Position numbers and translations under genes: made by a program | NCBI GenBank assembly: GCA_018432235.1 | Contig: JAHDLO010000015.1 | Location: 124,001-188,000, forward strand | DNA length: 64,000 nt | From: Clostridiaceae bacterium | Lineage (GTDB): Bacteria > Bacillota > Clostridia > Peptostreptococcales > Natronincolaceae | Reading direction: 5' to 3' | Shown here: piece after piece, positions 36,331 to 45,031 of the stretch | How the letters are laid out: each line of letters begins with the position of its first letter | How positions within the stretch are numbered: position 1 is the first letter of the stretch | Notes under the pieces: model-generated | Database searches by the model: none | Seen by the model: the letters and a program-made list of their open reading frames with translations, nothing else | What the model was told of the DNA's origin: nothing

Positions 36331-36360
36331 ATAATGGGGTATAGAAATATACCCCGTTAT
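36331..36360 (+). terminator. Hairpin after spoIVA without a T run
   Basis: ATAATGGGGTATA pairs with TATACCCCGTTAT around a GAAA-type loop. The stem is strong but no U tract follows, so it may be an mRNA 3' end stabiliser or imperfect terminator. Confidence 0.5.
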
Positions 36361-36388
36361 ATATGTATGCACAATATGTATAAAAGCC

Positions 36389-36417
36389 TTGACAAGAGGC
36401 GAAAATACCATTAAAAT
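36389..36417 (+). promoter_or_regulatory. sigma-A promoter of tRNA-Pro
   Basis: TTGACA (36389-36394), 17 bases, TAAAAT (36412-36417), 19 bases before the tRNA 5' end. Confidence 0.85.
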
Positions 36418-36436
36418 AGTATTTGTTCTTAAATAT

Positions 36437-36513
36437 CTGGCTGTGGCGCAGTTTGGTAGCGCGCCAGACTGGGGGTCTGGAGGTCGCAAGTTCAAGTCTT
36501 GTCAGCCAGACCA
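36437..36513 (+). tRNA. tRNA-Pro (GGG anticodon)
   Basis: A full cloverleaf of 77 bases: acceptor CTGGCTG/CAGCCAG, D arm GCGC/GCGC, anticodon arm CCAGA/TCTGG with loop CTGGGGG giving anticodon GGG, T arm GCAAG/CTTGT with TTCAAGT loop, discriminator A and an encoded CCA. It reads CCC/CCU proline codons. Confidence 0.95.
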
Positions 36514-36554
36514 ATTCAAACTCTCTATTCATAATGGATAGAGGGTTTTTTAGT
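36512..36554 (+). repeat. Direct repeat copy 1 (tRNA terminator)
   Basis: Starts in the CCA of the tRNA and covers its terminator. A second copy with 36 of 43 identical bases lies at 37308-37350, after the next gene. Confidence 0.7.
36519..36552 (+). terminator. Terminator of tRNA-Pro
   Basis: ACTCTCTATTC pairs with GGATAGAGGGT around ATAAT, with six T after it. Confidence 0.9.
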
Positions 36555-36642
36555 TAAGTCTTTCTTTATGTGGGGAAGTGTGCTATTATGGTAAAAAGTG
36601 CTAATAACACAGAAATTAAGAACTTGACAAGGGGGATATTGC

Positions 36643-37302
36643 TTGGAAGTAGAAAAAAAAATCACAGGGGCAGATTATTTATATCTTGCGCTATACGCAT
36701 TTGCAGGTATAGGGTTAGAGCTTGTTTTAGTTGGCGTTGTCGAGCCGCTATTTGGTGTATCTTTGAAAACATACACAACAATGAATCATATTATCCATTG
36801 GGTGGTTATCTGTATAATATGGTTCATTGTTGGCATTTTTCTTATCAACCTAGCAAGTAAAAAATACGATTTTAACCTATGGGAAAATAAAAGTGAACTG
36901 AAGGGCTGGCAGTATATAGGTGTAGTTACCTGCCTGGTTGTATCTATTGCTTCACACTATGTGGACTGGGAAGGCTTTAAGCCTCTTTTGGAGTTTCAAC
37001 GATTAGGCGCGTTAAAATTTGTTTTCCAATACATTTATTACCTGTTTGAAGCCTTTTTGATTTCTCTTATTGTAATTTTTGGACAAAAGGCTTGTGAGAA
37101 ATGGTTTAAGAATGACGCTGTACCTTATGGTGGCATTATTCTTGCTTTAACATGGGGGCTTATGCACATTGTGTCAAAGGGAAGTGTTGCCGTAGGGCTA
37201 TTAACTGCTTTTAGTGGATTTCTGTATGGTGCTGCTTATCTGGTGGTAGGGAAAGATTATAAAAAAGCCTTACCTCTGATGTTTTTAATGTTCGTATTGT
37301 AA
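36643..37302 (+). CDS. Uncharacterised membrane protein, possibly CPBP-like
   Basis: A 219-residue protein with about six spans. The C-terminal part (FEAFLISLIVIFGQKACE, then GGIILALTWGLMHIVSKG) recalls the CPBP/Abi membrane protease layout, with a Glu in one helix and a His in the next, but the EExxxR motif is not clear, so the link is tentative. TTG 36643 follows AAGGGGG. The gene sits between two copies of a tRNA-terminator repeat, which suggests arrival by insertion. It could be catalytically dead. Confidence 0.5.
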   Translation: MEVEKKITGADYLYLALYAFAGIGLELVLVGVVEPLFGVSLKTYTTMNHIIHWVVICIIWFIVGIFLINLASKKYDFNLWENKSELKGWQYIGVVTCLVVSIASHYVDWEGFKPLLEFQRLGALKFVFQYIYYLFEAFLISLIVIFGQKACEKWFKNDAVPYGGIILALTWGLMHIVSKGSVAVGLLTAFSGFLYGAAYLVVGKDYKKALPLMFLMFVL

Positions 37303-37307
37303 TGAAG

Positions 37308-37350
37308 CAATTTAAACCCTCTAATCTCAATGAATAGAGGGTTTCTTAGT
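37308..37350 (+). repeat. Direct repeat copy 2
   Basis: 36 of 43 bases match the segment 36512-36554 that follows tRNA-Pro. The two copies bracket the membrane-protein gene. Confidence 0.7.
37313..37347 (+). terminator. Terminator after the membrane-protein gene
   Basis: AAACCCTCTA pairs with TAGAGGGTTT around an 11-base loop, followed by CTTAG. It forms the core of repeat copy 2. Confidence 0.7.
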
Positions 37351-37455
37351 CCCTTCTAACTAATCTATCATACATCAGCATTTTTTTTCAATAATATAAT
37401 TCCATTTTAAAAAGCCGGAGTAAATATCTTAATAAGTCTATAAGGTGCATAATTG

Positions 37456-38868
37456 CTATCCCTCTAGCAGTCTATTTTCATTTATTAGTATAATGCTGTC
37501 AGAAACCGCACGCAGTAGTAGCTCATCATGGGTTATAACCACGACAGTTTTATTCGCATTTGATAATAATTGGATGAATTTTGCAACCCGCTTAGCATTG
37601 ATTGCATCAAGACCGCTGGTTGGCTCGTCCATAACTATAATTTCAGCATCGGAGCAATACGCTGCTGCTAAGGTTACACGTTGCTTTTCTCCTCCGGAAA
37701 GGGAGGCAGGATGGCGGTCTTTAAGGTTGGTTAAGTCAAACAACGCCATAGCGGCATAGGCCTTCTCTTTAATGGCTTCCGTCACTTTTTTACCAAGAAC
37801 CAGCTCATTGCCGACACTTTCCGCATACAATTGATAGTCTGCATCCTGCATGACAAAATAACTATTTCGGCAGCGCTTAGCGGCTGATATGGGCTTATCC
37901 CGGTATAGGATTTTTCCGGATTTTTGTTTGAGCAAACCACATAGTATTTTTCCGAAGGTGGTTTTTCCCTTTCCGTTTTTTCCGACAACAGCCACAACAG
38001 AGCCTTTGCCTAAAGAAAAATCCAGCTTATTTAATACAAGGCATTGATGTGCATAATGGAATCCTACAGCTTTCCCTACGAGCAAATCGCCTTTATCCCT
38101 GCATGATGGAATAAATAGATTTTTCCCGCTGTCAGGATGACGCAAGCCATACTTTTCAGTTTCTTCAAGTGTCATTTTTTCAAAATCACTTTTACTCCAG
38201 CATTTAGCAAGACTTCCTTGTTTCAGATAAATATATCGGTCTGTAATTGGCAAAAGGCAGTGTAATCGATGCTCGCTTATTAGAATCGTTGTGCCATTTT
38301 TTTTAATTTCTGTAAGTATTTCTATCAGTGATCTGGTGGATTCATAATCCAGATTTGCCGTAGGCTCATCAAGAATCAATAACGGCGGATTTAAAAGACA
38401 TGCAGCGGCTATTGCTACCTTTTGTTTTTGTCCGCTGGAAAGGCGACTTAAGTCTCGATCCATCAAATCCGATAAACCAAGCTGTCTGGTAATTACTTCA
38501 ATCTTATGTAAAAGCTGCATTCTCTCTATTCCGAGATTTTCACCAGAAAATGCAATTTCGTTCAACACCCTTGGCATGAAAAATTGGCTTCGTGGATCCT
38601 GAAAAACCATACCATAGGTCAAAGCCCTTTCATCTGAACTCATTTCAAGTGGATTTTTGCCATTGACCTCGATTTTTCCCTTGATTTCCCCAGCAAAAAA
38701 CGTGGGAATTAGACCGCTAATTAAACGGAGTAATGTTGTTTTGCCACAGCCTGATGTGCCGCAGAGGACGGTACAGCTCCCTTTCGGCAAATGAAATGAA
38801 ACGTCATGTATGCCGCAAATATTCTCTTCATCCTCATAGTGAAAGGACAAATGTTCAAGTTTAACCAT
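37456..38868 (-). CDS. ECF-type transporter double ATPase subunit
   Basis: A 470-residue protein with two complete ABC domains in one chain. Domain 1 has Walker A GTSGCGKTT, signature LSSGQKQK and Walker B LLILDEPTANLD; domain 2 has GKNGKGKTT, LSGGEKQR and IIVMDEPTSGLD. This is the A/A' energising module of an energy-coupling factor importer, acting with the T and S genes just upstream on the same strand. It overlaps the T gene by eight bases. The substrate is set by the S component and is not known. Confidence 0.85.
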   Translation of the reverse strand: MVKLEHLSFHYEDEENICGIHDVSFHLPKGSCTVLCGTSGCGKTTLLRLISGLIPTFFAGEIKGKIEVNGKNPLEMSSDERALTYGMVFQDPRSQFFMPRVLNEIAFSGENLGIERMQLLHKIEVITRQLGLSDLMDRDLSRLSSGQKQKVAIAAACLLNPPLLILDEPTANLDYESTRSLIEILTEIKKNGTTILISEHRLHCLLPITDRYIYLKQGSLAKCWSKSDFEKMTLEETEKYGLRHPDSGKNLFIPSCRDKGDLLVGKAVGFHYAHQCLVLNKLDFSLGKGSVVAVVGKNGKGKTTFGKILCGLLKQKSGKILYRDKPISAAKRCRNSYFVMQDADYQLYAESVGNELVLGKKVTEAIKEKAYAAMALFDLTNLKDRHPASLSGGEKQRVTLAAAYCSDAEIIVMDEPTSGLDAINAKRVAKFIQLLSNANKTVVVITHDELLLRAVSDSIILINENRLLEG

Positions 38869-39544
38869 GAAAATACCCCCCGTAATAAATCATAATGCAG
38901 CCTCCTATAAAGCAAATCGTCCCTAGGATGCTTTTCAAAGAGCATACCGTTGGATAAATACAAGTTCGCATAGCTCGACTTTCTACACCGCGAAATTCTG
39001 CAGCACAAGTCAGATCTGAGGACAATTTTAAACCTCGGAGGATCAACGGCAGAACAAGACACTCATAGCTCTGTGCTGGGTGTAATATGACACTGTACCA
39101 ATGCGGGAACATGCCCCTTGCACGGATACCTTGAAAAATTGCCTGCATTTCTAGCTTTATCACTGTAAAAAAGCGAAGCAGAACCCCCATTGCCAACAAT
39201 GCCCTTTGGGACAAATGCATTCTTGCACCGGTCCACATAAGCAGGCTTGGTGGGGTAGAAATCAATGCTGCACTAATCGCCAGCATTGGGAGTATTCTAA
39301 TATACATAAAGAGTAAAACTGTAACGCTGCCGACACTGGTGGGCAATATAGAAACCAGCAACCATAAGCATACGTAAATCACAGCGCTTCGCAGAGCAGA
39401 TTTAAATTTGGATAATGAAATTAAGTATAGCACGCAAAGCCCTGTCAGAAGATGCAGCTGCACCGGGGAAGATATGATAAATGCTGTTACAGTGACCGCC
39501 AATAGAGAAATCAGTGTGATTCTGGGATCTTGTATACGCATCAT
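38861..39544 (-). CDS. ECF transporter T component (EcfT family)
   Basis: A 227-residue membrane protein with about five spans (for example ITLISLLAVTVTAFIISSP). Toward the C-terminus it carries short charged helices of the type that dock onto the ATPases; the Ala-Arg-Gly coupling motif reads GIRARGMFPHW. The start codon overlaps the stop of the S gene (39544), so translation is coupled. Confidence 0.8.
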   Translation of the reverse strand: MMRIQDPRITLISLLAVTVTAFIISSPVQLHLLTGLCVLYLISLSKFKSALRSAVIYVCLWLLVSILPTSVGSVTVLLFMYIRILPMLAISAALISTPPSLLMWTGARMHLSQRALLAMGVLLRFFTVIKLEMQAIFQGIRARGMFPHWYSVILHPAQSYECLVLPLILRGLKLSSDLTCAAEFRGVESRAMRTCIYPTVCSLKSILGTICFIGGCIMIYYGGYFHG

Positions 39545-40149
39545 TATATACGGGCCTTTTTAACATGACGACTGAGAATACTGAAGCCAATCAAGCATCC
39601 GGCGACACAACCCACAAGTGTGATACCGATTGTAATTAGGACACCATGTAATGTGCCATAGACATTTATCATAGCCGATACAGATTCCGCATTACCAACG
39701 GTTTTATACCATTCAACATACTGCTCACGTATCAATATCATGGGGATAAAGCCTCCGGCCGATAGGGCCAGCATATAGAGGAAAAAAGCACTGAAATTAT
39801 TGACAAGCTTATGATATGAATTTTTCCCGAGATAGCAAAGCTCAGTGAGAATACCGAACATGACATAAACAAGAAAGGTATACAGCTGGCCCATAAACAA
39901 AAACAATAGCCCTGAAATCAAGCTAAGTAAAAAAGTAACGCCGCGTTTTTCTATCTTATTTACCATAACGATAAAAAAAGGACCTGCAAATAGTGCAGAT
40001 ATTCCAGGGGAAGCAAAATAAGCGCCTACAGGTGTCAATAGGATGTTGGTGGCAATCATACCAATCATAAGAAGGATGTAGATAATGACGGTAAAAACAG
40101 ATAGTGTCACCACGTTTTTTAATGTCCATTTATTATTTTTTTCCTGCAT
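39544..40149 (-). CDS. MptD family ECF transporter S component
   Basis: A 201-residue membrane protein with about six spans, similar to the MptD/TIGR02185 substrate-binding subunits of ECF importers. The start at 40149 is chosen because AAGGAGG lies just upstream on the minus strand; a longer frame to 40329 would run through the promoter and overlap the divergent regulator gene. The ligand is unknown; partner exporter-fold ABC genes and an AraC regulator nearby suggest a metal, metallophore or vitamin-like substrate (inference). Confidence 0.75.
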   Translation of the reverse strand: MQEKNNKWTLKNVVTLSVFTVIIYILLMIGMIATNILLTPVGAYFASPGISALFAGPFFIVMVNKIEKRGVTFLLSLISGLLFLFMGQLYTFLVYVMFGILTELCYLGKNSYHKLVNNFSAFFLYMLALSAGGFIPMILIREQYVEWYKTVGNAESVSAMINVYGTLHGVLITIGITLVGCVAGCLIGFSILSRHVKKARI

Positions 40150-40190
40150 TTTAAAAACCTCCTTGAAAAGTTGAGTGTAATAGGTTACAG

Positions 40191-40208
40191 TGTTAGAAAG
40201 AGCTAACA
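40191..40208. promoter_or_regulatory. Inverted repeat in the S-gene leader
   Basis: TGTTAG, six bases, CTAACA. It lies just downstream of the proposed start of the minus-strand ECF transcript and could be an operator or a leader hairpin. Confidence 0.35.
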
Positions 40209-40213
40209 ACATT

Positions 40214-40242
40214 AGTTTAAGACGATGTATTTTGGATTTCAA
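40214..40242 (-). promoter_or_regulatory. Promoter of the ECF operon (minus strand)
   Basis: Read on the minus strand: TTGAAA, 17 bases, TAAACT, about 65 bases before the S-gene start. Confidence 0.5.
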
Positions 40243-40310
40243 TCCTAAAAAAGGATTATTGACTTTATAAATAAAACTTTTGGCTATTTCAACAAAAAGG
40301 GGGGAAGCAA

Positions 40311-41270
40311 ATGGAACTGAATGCGCCACAGATAATACTGGAGTTTTTAAAGGATGAATTTACTGTGAAGGAAAAGCATGTATTCGGAAAGCTGGGCACT
40401 TGCTTTGCGCTTGACTGCAAGCTGCATAATGTCAATTATTGGATGTACAATTTCGAGGATTTGTTCACGATTTCAGTCAGTGATATGTATTTTGAAAGCG
40501 ACTTTACCCAAACATTCCCCACGGCAGATTATATCAGCTTATATTATTATGATTCCATTGATGGCTATGAAATCCCAAGTTTAAAGCCAATCAAGTGCGA
40601 TTGTGTATCAGCATTTATTGCAGGCGATGATTTTTATACGGCAACCTATCGTGGCAATATTCCCATTCGAGGTGTCAGCATCAACATTACACCAAAATAT
40701 TACGACACCTATATTGCCGAAAAGCTACCAGGCGGTTTTTCCAGATTAAAATCTGCCTTTCTAGCGCTGGATAGCCAGAAAGGCAGTCCAGAGCTTCTTC
40801 TGGTGATGAAGCAAATACAGAATTGTCGTATGACTGGGGACAAAGCCCGATTATATTATGAGAGTAAGGTTAATGAAGCGATTGCTTTGGTCATTGACTA
40901 TGCTGAAAAACAACACAAAACCTTTTCCTGTACAGAATATGATAAAGAACGAATGGTTCAGCTGGAGCAGTATATAGCGATGCACTATGCACAAAGCATA
41001 TGCTTATCCGAATTGGCTAAAGAAGCTTGTATGAGCATCAGCAAGCTTAAATACACCTTTAAAATGACCTATGGATGCAACATCTCAGAATATATAAACG
41101 ATATCCGCTTATCTCAAGCGAAAAAGCTATTGCAGGATAATTCAATCTCTGTATCTGACATTGCTAATAAGGTGGGCTATAAAACCACCAGTGCTTTTAC
41201 CAAAATGTTTAAGGAGAAAACCGGAATTTTACCAAGAGATTACCGAAAAAGTGCTTTAGGACCCCAATGA
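40311..41270 (+). CDS. AraC family transcriptional regulator
   Basis: A 319-residue regulator, divergent from the ECF operon. The N-terminal 210 residues form a ligand or effector domain of no recognised family; the C-terminal 100 residues are a double helix-turn-helix with LSELAKEACMSISKLKYTFK and the AraC signature VSDIANKVGYKTTSAFTKMFKEKTG. Its Cys-rich spots are few, so a metal sensor is not evident. ATG 40311 follows AAAGGGGGGAA. It likely controls the flanking transporter genes, like the YbtA-type activators beside siderophore importers. Confidence 0.9.
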   Translation: MELNAPQIILEFLKDEFTVKEKHVFGKLGTCFALDCKLHNVNYWMYNFEDLFTISVSDMYFESDFTQTFPTADYISLYYYDSIDGYEIPSLKPIKCDCVSAFIAGDDFYTATYRGNIPIRGVSINITPKYYDTYIAEKLPGGFSRLKSAFLALDSQKGSPELLLVMKQIQNCRMTGDKARLYYESKVNEAIALVIDYAEKQHKTFSCTEYDKERMVQLEQYIAMHYAQSICLSELAKEACMSISKLKYTFKMTYGCNISEYINDIRLSQAKKLLQDNSISVSDIANKVGYKTTSAFTKMFKEKTGILPRDYRKSALGPQ

Positions 41271-41294
41271 AAAATTGTATAAAACCAATCGACA

Positions 41295-41337
41295 TAAAAC
41301 AAGAAGGAACCTAATCCAAGGTTTCTTCTTGTTTTTT
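41295..41337 (+). terminator. Terminator after the AraC gene
   Basis: AAAACAAGAAGGAACC pairs fully (one G-U) with GGTTTCTTCTTGTTTT around an eight-base loop, then TT. Confidence 0.95.
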
Positions 41338-41360
41338 AAAGCCAAAACTTTAATTGTCAT

Positions 41361-41375
41361 AGTTAATAATCATCA
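41361..41375 (-). promoter_or_regulatory. Fur-box-like sequence before the ABC genes
   Basis: On the minus strand TGATGATTATTAACT matches the 7-1-7 Fur box TGATAATNATTATCA at 11 of 14 defined positions. A possible promoter follows: TTGAAA (41383-41388) and TTTTAT (41405-41410). Motif similarity only, in AT-rich sequence. Confidence 0.3.
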
Positions 41376-41444
41376 AGGCGTCTTGAAAAAAAATATCCTA
41401 CGTGTTTTATTGGTATGGAATATTTAATAGAGAGGTGGAATTTT

Positions 41445-43205
41445 ATGGAGATATTTAAGAAAGTATATGCCTTTGCAGAAGAACGGACACAGTATATGGG
41501 AAAAGCGATATTTTTGCTGTCCATGGGTGCTATATTCAGTGTGATACCCTATTATGTCATATATCGCATTATTATTCAGTTAACTAGCCGCAGCACAGAG
41601 GCTAGGGTTTATTTTGGCGCTGCTGCCCTGATATTGATCTCCCTGGTGCTTAAAAATGTAGCAACAGAATATGGATTAAAGGCTTCCCATCATCTGGCCT
41701 ATAATACACTGGCAGGCATGAGAAAGCATACCGTAGATAAGTTGTTGAATATGTCTATGGGCGATATTCAACAATACGGCAGCGGAGAACTCAAGAAGAT
41801 TTTCGTGGAAAATATTGAAGCCATGGAAATGGTGCTGGCCCATGGTATTCCTGAAGGCATCGGTAATATTTTGGGGATTATAGCTACTTTGATTGCAATG
41901 TTTTTGGTTGATTGGCGTCTGGCATTGCTTTCTCTTGCGGTTTTACCGATTGGTATGCTGGTCATCGGCATTATGGGTAAGAATTCTTCACAAAAGCTGG
42001 GGCAGTACTATCAAAGCTCACAGAATATGAATAATAGCATCGTTGAATATATTAGAGGCATGGCGGTAATAAAGGTATTTACTCAAGGTGATACTTCCTT
42101 TGCACAATATCGTACCGCTATTAGGGAGTATAAGGATTTTTCTTTAGACTGGTATAAAAGCTGCTGGAAGTACATGGCGGTATATGGCGTCATATTACCG
42201 GCAACCTGGTTGTTTGTATTGCCCTTTGGCATGCTCTTTTATCAAGATGGTAGTCTTGAGCTTGCTGCTCTAGTCCTCAGCCTGTTATTTGCTTTAGCCA
42301 TCGGTCCAATGTTTATAAAGCTGGTTACCTTTATACCAATACTACCCACCCTGACGGAAAAGTATAAACGTATCGAGGTATTGTATAGTGAAGCCAACAT
42401 GAAGCAAGGTCATATCAAAGGACAAATAACGGATCATGATGTGATATTTGAAAATGTTACATTTGCATATAAGGAAAAGGATGTTCTTAAAAACATCAAT
42501 TTTACTGCACGACAGGGTCAGGTGACAGCACTGGTAGGGGAGTCTGGAGCTGGAAAATCCACCGTCGGCAAATTAATCGCACGTTTTTGGGATGTAAAGG
42601 GGGGAAGTATTAAGCTAAAGGGCAGAGATATTCGAGAATACGCCTTTGATACCCTTATGGAGAGTGTCAGCTATGTGGCACAGGATAGCTTTCTTTTTGA
42701 TACAACGATTATGGAGAACATTCGTCATGGTAATCCTAAAGCAACGGATGAAGAGGTGGTAGCTATCGCCCAAAAAGCACGATGCCACGATTTTATTGCC
42801 GGACTGCCCTCCGGCTATCAAACAAAGGTGGGGGAGGCTGGTGATCGGTTAAGTGGCGGTCAACGTCAGAGAATTACTATCGCAAGAGCAATGATGAAAA
42901 ATTCTCCCATTGTGATTTTGGACGAAGCAACCTCAAGCACGGATACTGAAAATGAAGATTTGATTCAAGAGGCATTAAACGAGCTTTTACTGGGAAAAAC
43001 GGTGCTGGTTATTGCCCACAGATTATCCACGATTACGCATGCAGATAATATTTTGGTATTAAAGCATGGAGAAATCGCGGCTATGGGAACGCATGAAGAA
43101 TTATTAGCATCTTCTAAGGACTATCAGCATATGTGGCAGCGTTATGAAGCCACAGCTGATTGGAAATATCAAACAATAACAATGGGAGGTGATGCAATAT
43201 GTTAA
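41445..43205 (+). CDS. ABC transporter, fused permease and ATPase (first subunit)
   Basis: A 586-residue half transporter with a six-helix exporter-type membrane domain (about 20-310) and an ATPase domain with Walker A GESGAGKST, signature LSGGQRQR, Walker B IVILDEATSSTD and the switch His in IAHRLST. ATG 41445 follows AGAGGTGGA. The next gene overlaps by seven bases and encodes a second, different subunit, so they form a heterodimer. Pairs of this kind beside AraC regulators (YbtPQ/IrtAB type) import metal-siderophores despite the exporter fold; that use here is inference. Confidence 0.88.
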   Translation: MEIFKKVYAFAEERTQYMGKAIFLLSMGAIFSVIPYYVIYRIIIQLTSRSTEARVYFGAAALILISLVLKNVATEYGLKASHHLAYNTLAGMRKHTVDKLLNMSMGDIQQYGSGELKKIFVENIEAMEMVLAHGIPEGIGNILGIIATLIAMFLVDWRLALLSLAVLPIGMLVIGIMGKNSSQKLGQYYQSSQNMNNSIVEYIRGMAVIKVFTQGDTSFAQYRTAIREYKDFSLDWYKSCWKYMAVYGVILPATWLFVLPFGMLFYQDGSLELAALVLSLLFALAIGPMFIKLVTFIPILPTLTEKYKRIEVLYSEANMKQGHIKGQITDHDVIFENVTFAYKEKDVLKNINFTARQGQVTALVGESGAGKSTVGKLIARFWDVKGGSIKLKGRDIREYAFDTLMESVSYVAQDSFLFDTTIMENIRHGNPKATDEEVVAIAQKARCHDFIAGLPSGYQTKVGEAGDRLSGGQRQRITIARAMMKNSPIVILDEATSSTDTENEDLIQEALNELLLGKTVLVIAHRLSTITHADNILVLKHGEIAAMGTHEELLASSKDYQHMWQRYEATADWKYQTITMGGDAIC

Positions 43206-44944
43206 AATTTGTCCTTCGTGTTTTGCGTTTTTCGGGCAAATATGCCGCCCGTTTGAAGCTTTCCTTTGTACTAAGCTTTATCGACGGCATTATAAGCAGC
43301 GTGCCTATTGTCTTGATATGGCAGGTCATTGATGGTGCTTTGAATGATACGCTTGTCCATGATGACATTCTTCTGTTTACAGTCATATTAGTACTTTCTT
43401 TAATGCTTCGTATGGTGCTACGCTATTGGTTTGTTTTATTGGAAAGCGGCACAGGGTATGAATTATGTGAAAGAGAACGCATATCCCTCGGCGATAAATT
43501 GCGCAGACTGCCTATGGGCTTTTTTAGTGAAGGCAACTTAGGTCATGTAACCTCCGTCATCACTGTAGATTTACCTTTTATTGAGGAAATGGGAATGGAT
43601 GCTTTGGATAAAGTGATTGGTGGATTTGCTACGTCTTTGATTGGGCTGATTATGCTGTTTATGGTTGACTGGCGAATTGCTTTCATCAGTATAGCTGCGT
43701 TTATAACCGCTTATTTACTGCTAAAAGCACTAGAGGGGGTTTCTAAAAGACAATCTCCCATACGCCAACGCCAACAAGCAGAGCTGGTCAGTGCTATTCT
43801 TGAATATGTACAGGGGATATCTGTTATAAAATCCTTTAATATGTCGGGGGAGAAGGCAAAGCGAATTAAAGATGCTATTGATTCCACCAAGGACCACGCC
43901 ATTGATTTTGAAGTGTCCCTGCTGGTACCCACCCTTTTATATAAGCTTTGCTTCGCTTTTGGCACAACACTTACGATTTTAACTGCAGCATTTTTGGCAA
44001 TAAGGGGAGAATTGAGCTTATCTTTAGCCATCGCCATGTTTATGTTCATATTCAGTATTTACACACCTGCAACGGGGTTTGGGTCCTTAAGCAGTCAATT
44101 GCGTATCATGGAGGCCGGTCTTGACCGTTATGAAGCATTGAAGCACCTAAAAGAAACAGAGGATAGTCCACAAGCAGCAGCTATCACAAGCCATGATATA
44201 GCCTTTGAAAATGTCAGCTTTTCCTATGATAAGGATAGAATTCTGGAGAAAATCAGCTTTATAGCGAAAGAAGGAAGGGTTACTGCTTTAGTCGGTCCCT
44301 CTGGTGGTGGAAAAACCACCATTGCAAATTTGATCATGCGATTTTGGGATGTGGAGGAAGGCAGAGTTGCCATTGGCGGTACTGATATACGACAAGTTAA
44401 TAATGATGAATTGCTTTCTAGAATCAGTGTGGTTTTTCAGGATGTCCACTTATTTAACGACACGATCGAAAACAATATCCGTTTTGGCAAATCCTCAGCA
44501 ACAATAAATGAAATAGTTGAAGCCAGTAAAAAAGCAAAATGCCATGACTTTATTATGGCTTTGCCCAATGGTTATGGGACCATTGTGGGGGAGAATGGCA
44601 GCTTGCTATCCGGTGGCGAACGACAACGTATTTCAATAGCCCGTGCTATATTAAAGGATGCACCGATCATTATTTTAGATGAAGCAACCGCCAGTGTAGA
44701 TCCCGACAATGAGATAGATATTCAACACGCCATTGGTGCATTGATTCAAGATAAGACATTGATAATAATTGCACATCGTTTGTCTACAATTCAATATGCA
44801 GACCAAATTCTGGTTGTAGAAAACAAACACATTATTGAAGGCGGGACACATAACGAATTGCTGAGCAATCAAGGGCGTTATGCAAGCCTATGGGAAAAAC
44901 GACAAAAAGCCGGCGGATGGCAAATAAAAAGCAGAAATGTTTAA
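43199..44944 (+). CDS. ABC transporter, fused permease and ATPase (second subunit)
   Basis: A 581-residue partner of the preceding protein: six-span domain (about 15-305), then Walker A GPSGGGKTT, signature LSGGERQR and Walker B IIILDEATASVD. The two genes are translationally coupled. No terminator was seen directly after it; a long palindrome lies about 90 bases downstream. Confidence 0.88.
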   Translation: MLKFVLRVLRFSGKYAARLKLSFVLSFIDGIISSVPIVLIWQVIDGALNDTLVHDDILLFTVILVLSLMLRMVLRYWFVLLESGTGYELCERERISLGDKLRRLPMGFFSEGNLGHVTSVITVDLPFIEEMGMDALDKVIGGFATSLIGLIMLFMVDWRIAFISIAAFITAYLLLKALEGVSKRQSPIRQRQQAELVSAILEYVQGISVIKSFNMSGEKAKRIKDAIDSTKDHAIDFEVSLLVPTLLYKLCFAFGTTLTILTAAFLAIRGELSLSLAIAMFMFIFSIYTPATGFGSLSSQLRIMEAGLDRYEALKHLKETEDSPQAAAITSHDIAFENVSFSYDKDRILEKISFIAKEGRVTALVGPSGGGKTTIANLIMRFWDVEEGRVAIGGTDIRQVNNDELLSRISVVFQDVHLFNDTIENNIRFGKSSATINEIVEASKKAKCHDFIMALPNGYGTIVGENGSLLSGGERQRISIARAILKDAPIIILDEATASVDPDNEIDIQHAIGALIQDKTLIIIAHRLSTIQYADQILVVENKHIIEGGTHNELLSNQGRYASLWEKRQKAGGWQIKSRNV

Positions 44945-45031
44945 AGTCTTAATTAGTCTCAAAGCAAGTCTGCTGGAGGGGCTATAACCATTTAGAAATA
45001 TAAAGTACATCCATAAACCCTTGTATTAATG

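Noticed and set aside
36624..36629. TTGACA before the membrane-protein gene
   Set aside because: Only 13 bases from the start codon, so no room for a -10 box; probably chance.
36570..36860. 96-codon plus-strand frame overlapping the membrane-protein gene
   Set aside because: Out of frame with the better-supported hydrophobic protein at 36643, Arg/Cys-rich in the manner of shadow frames, and ends inside it.
37445..37759. Plus-strand frame opposite the ECF ATPase
   Set aside because: Exact shadow of a conserved ATPase domain on the minus strand.
40150..40329. 60-residue N-terminal extension of the MptD-type gene
   Set aside because: Overlaps the divergent AraC gene and promoter; the AAGGAGG site fits the start at 40149.
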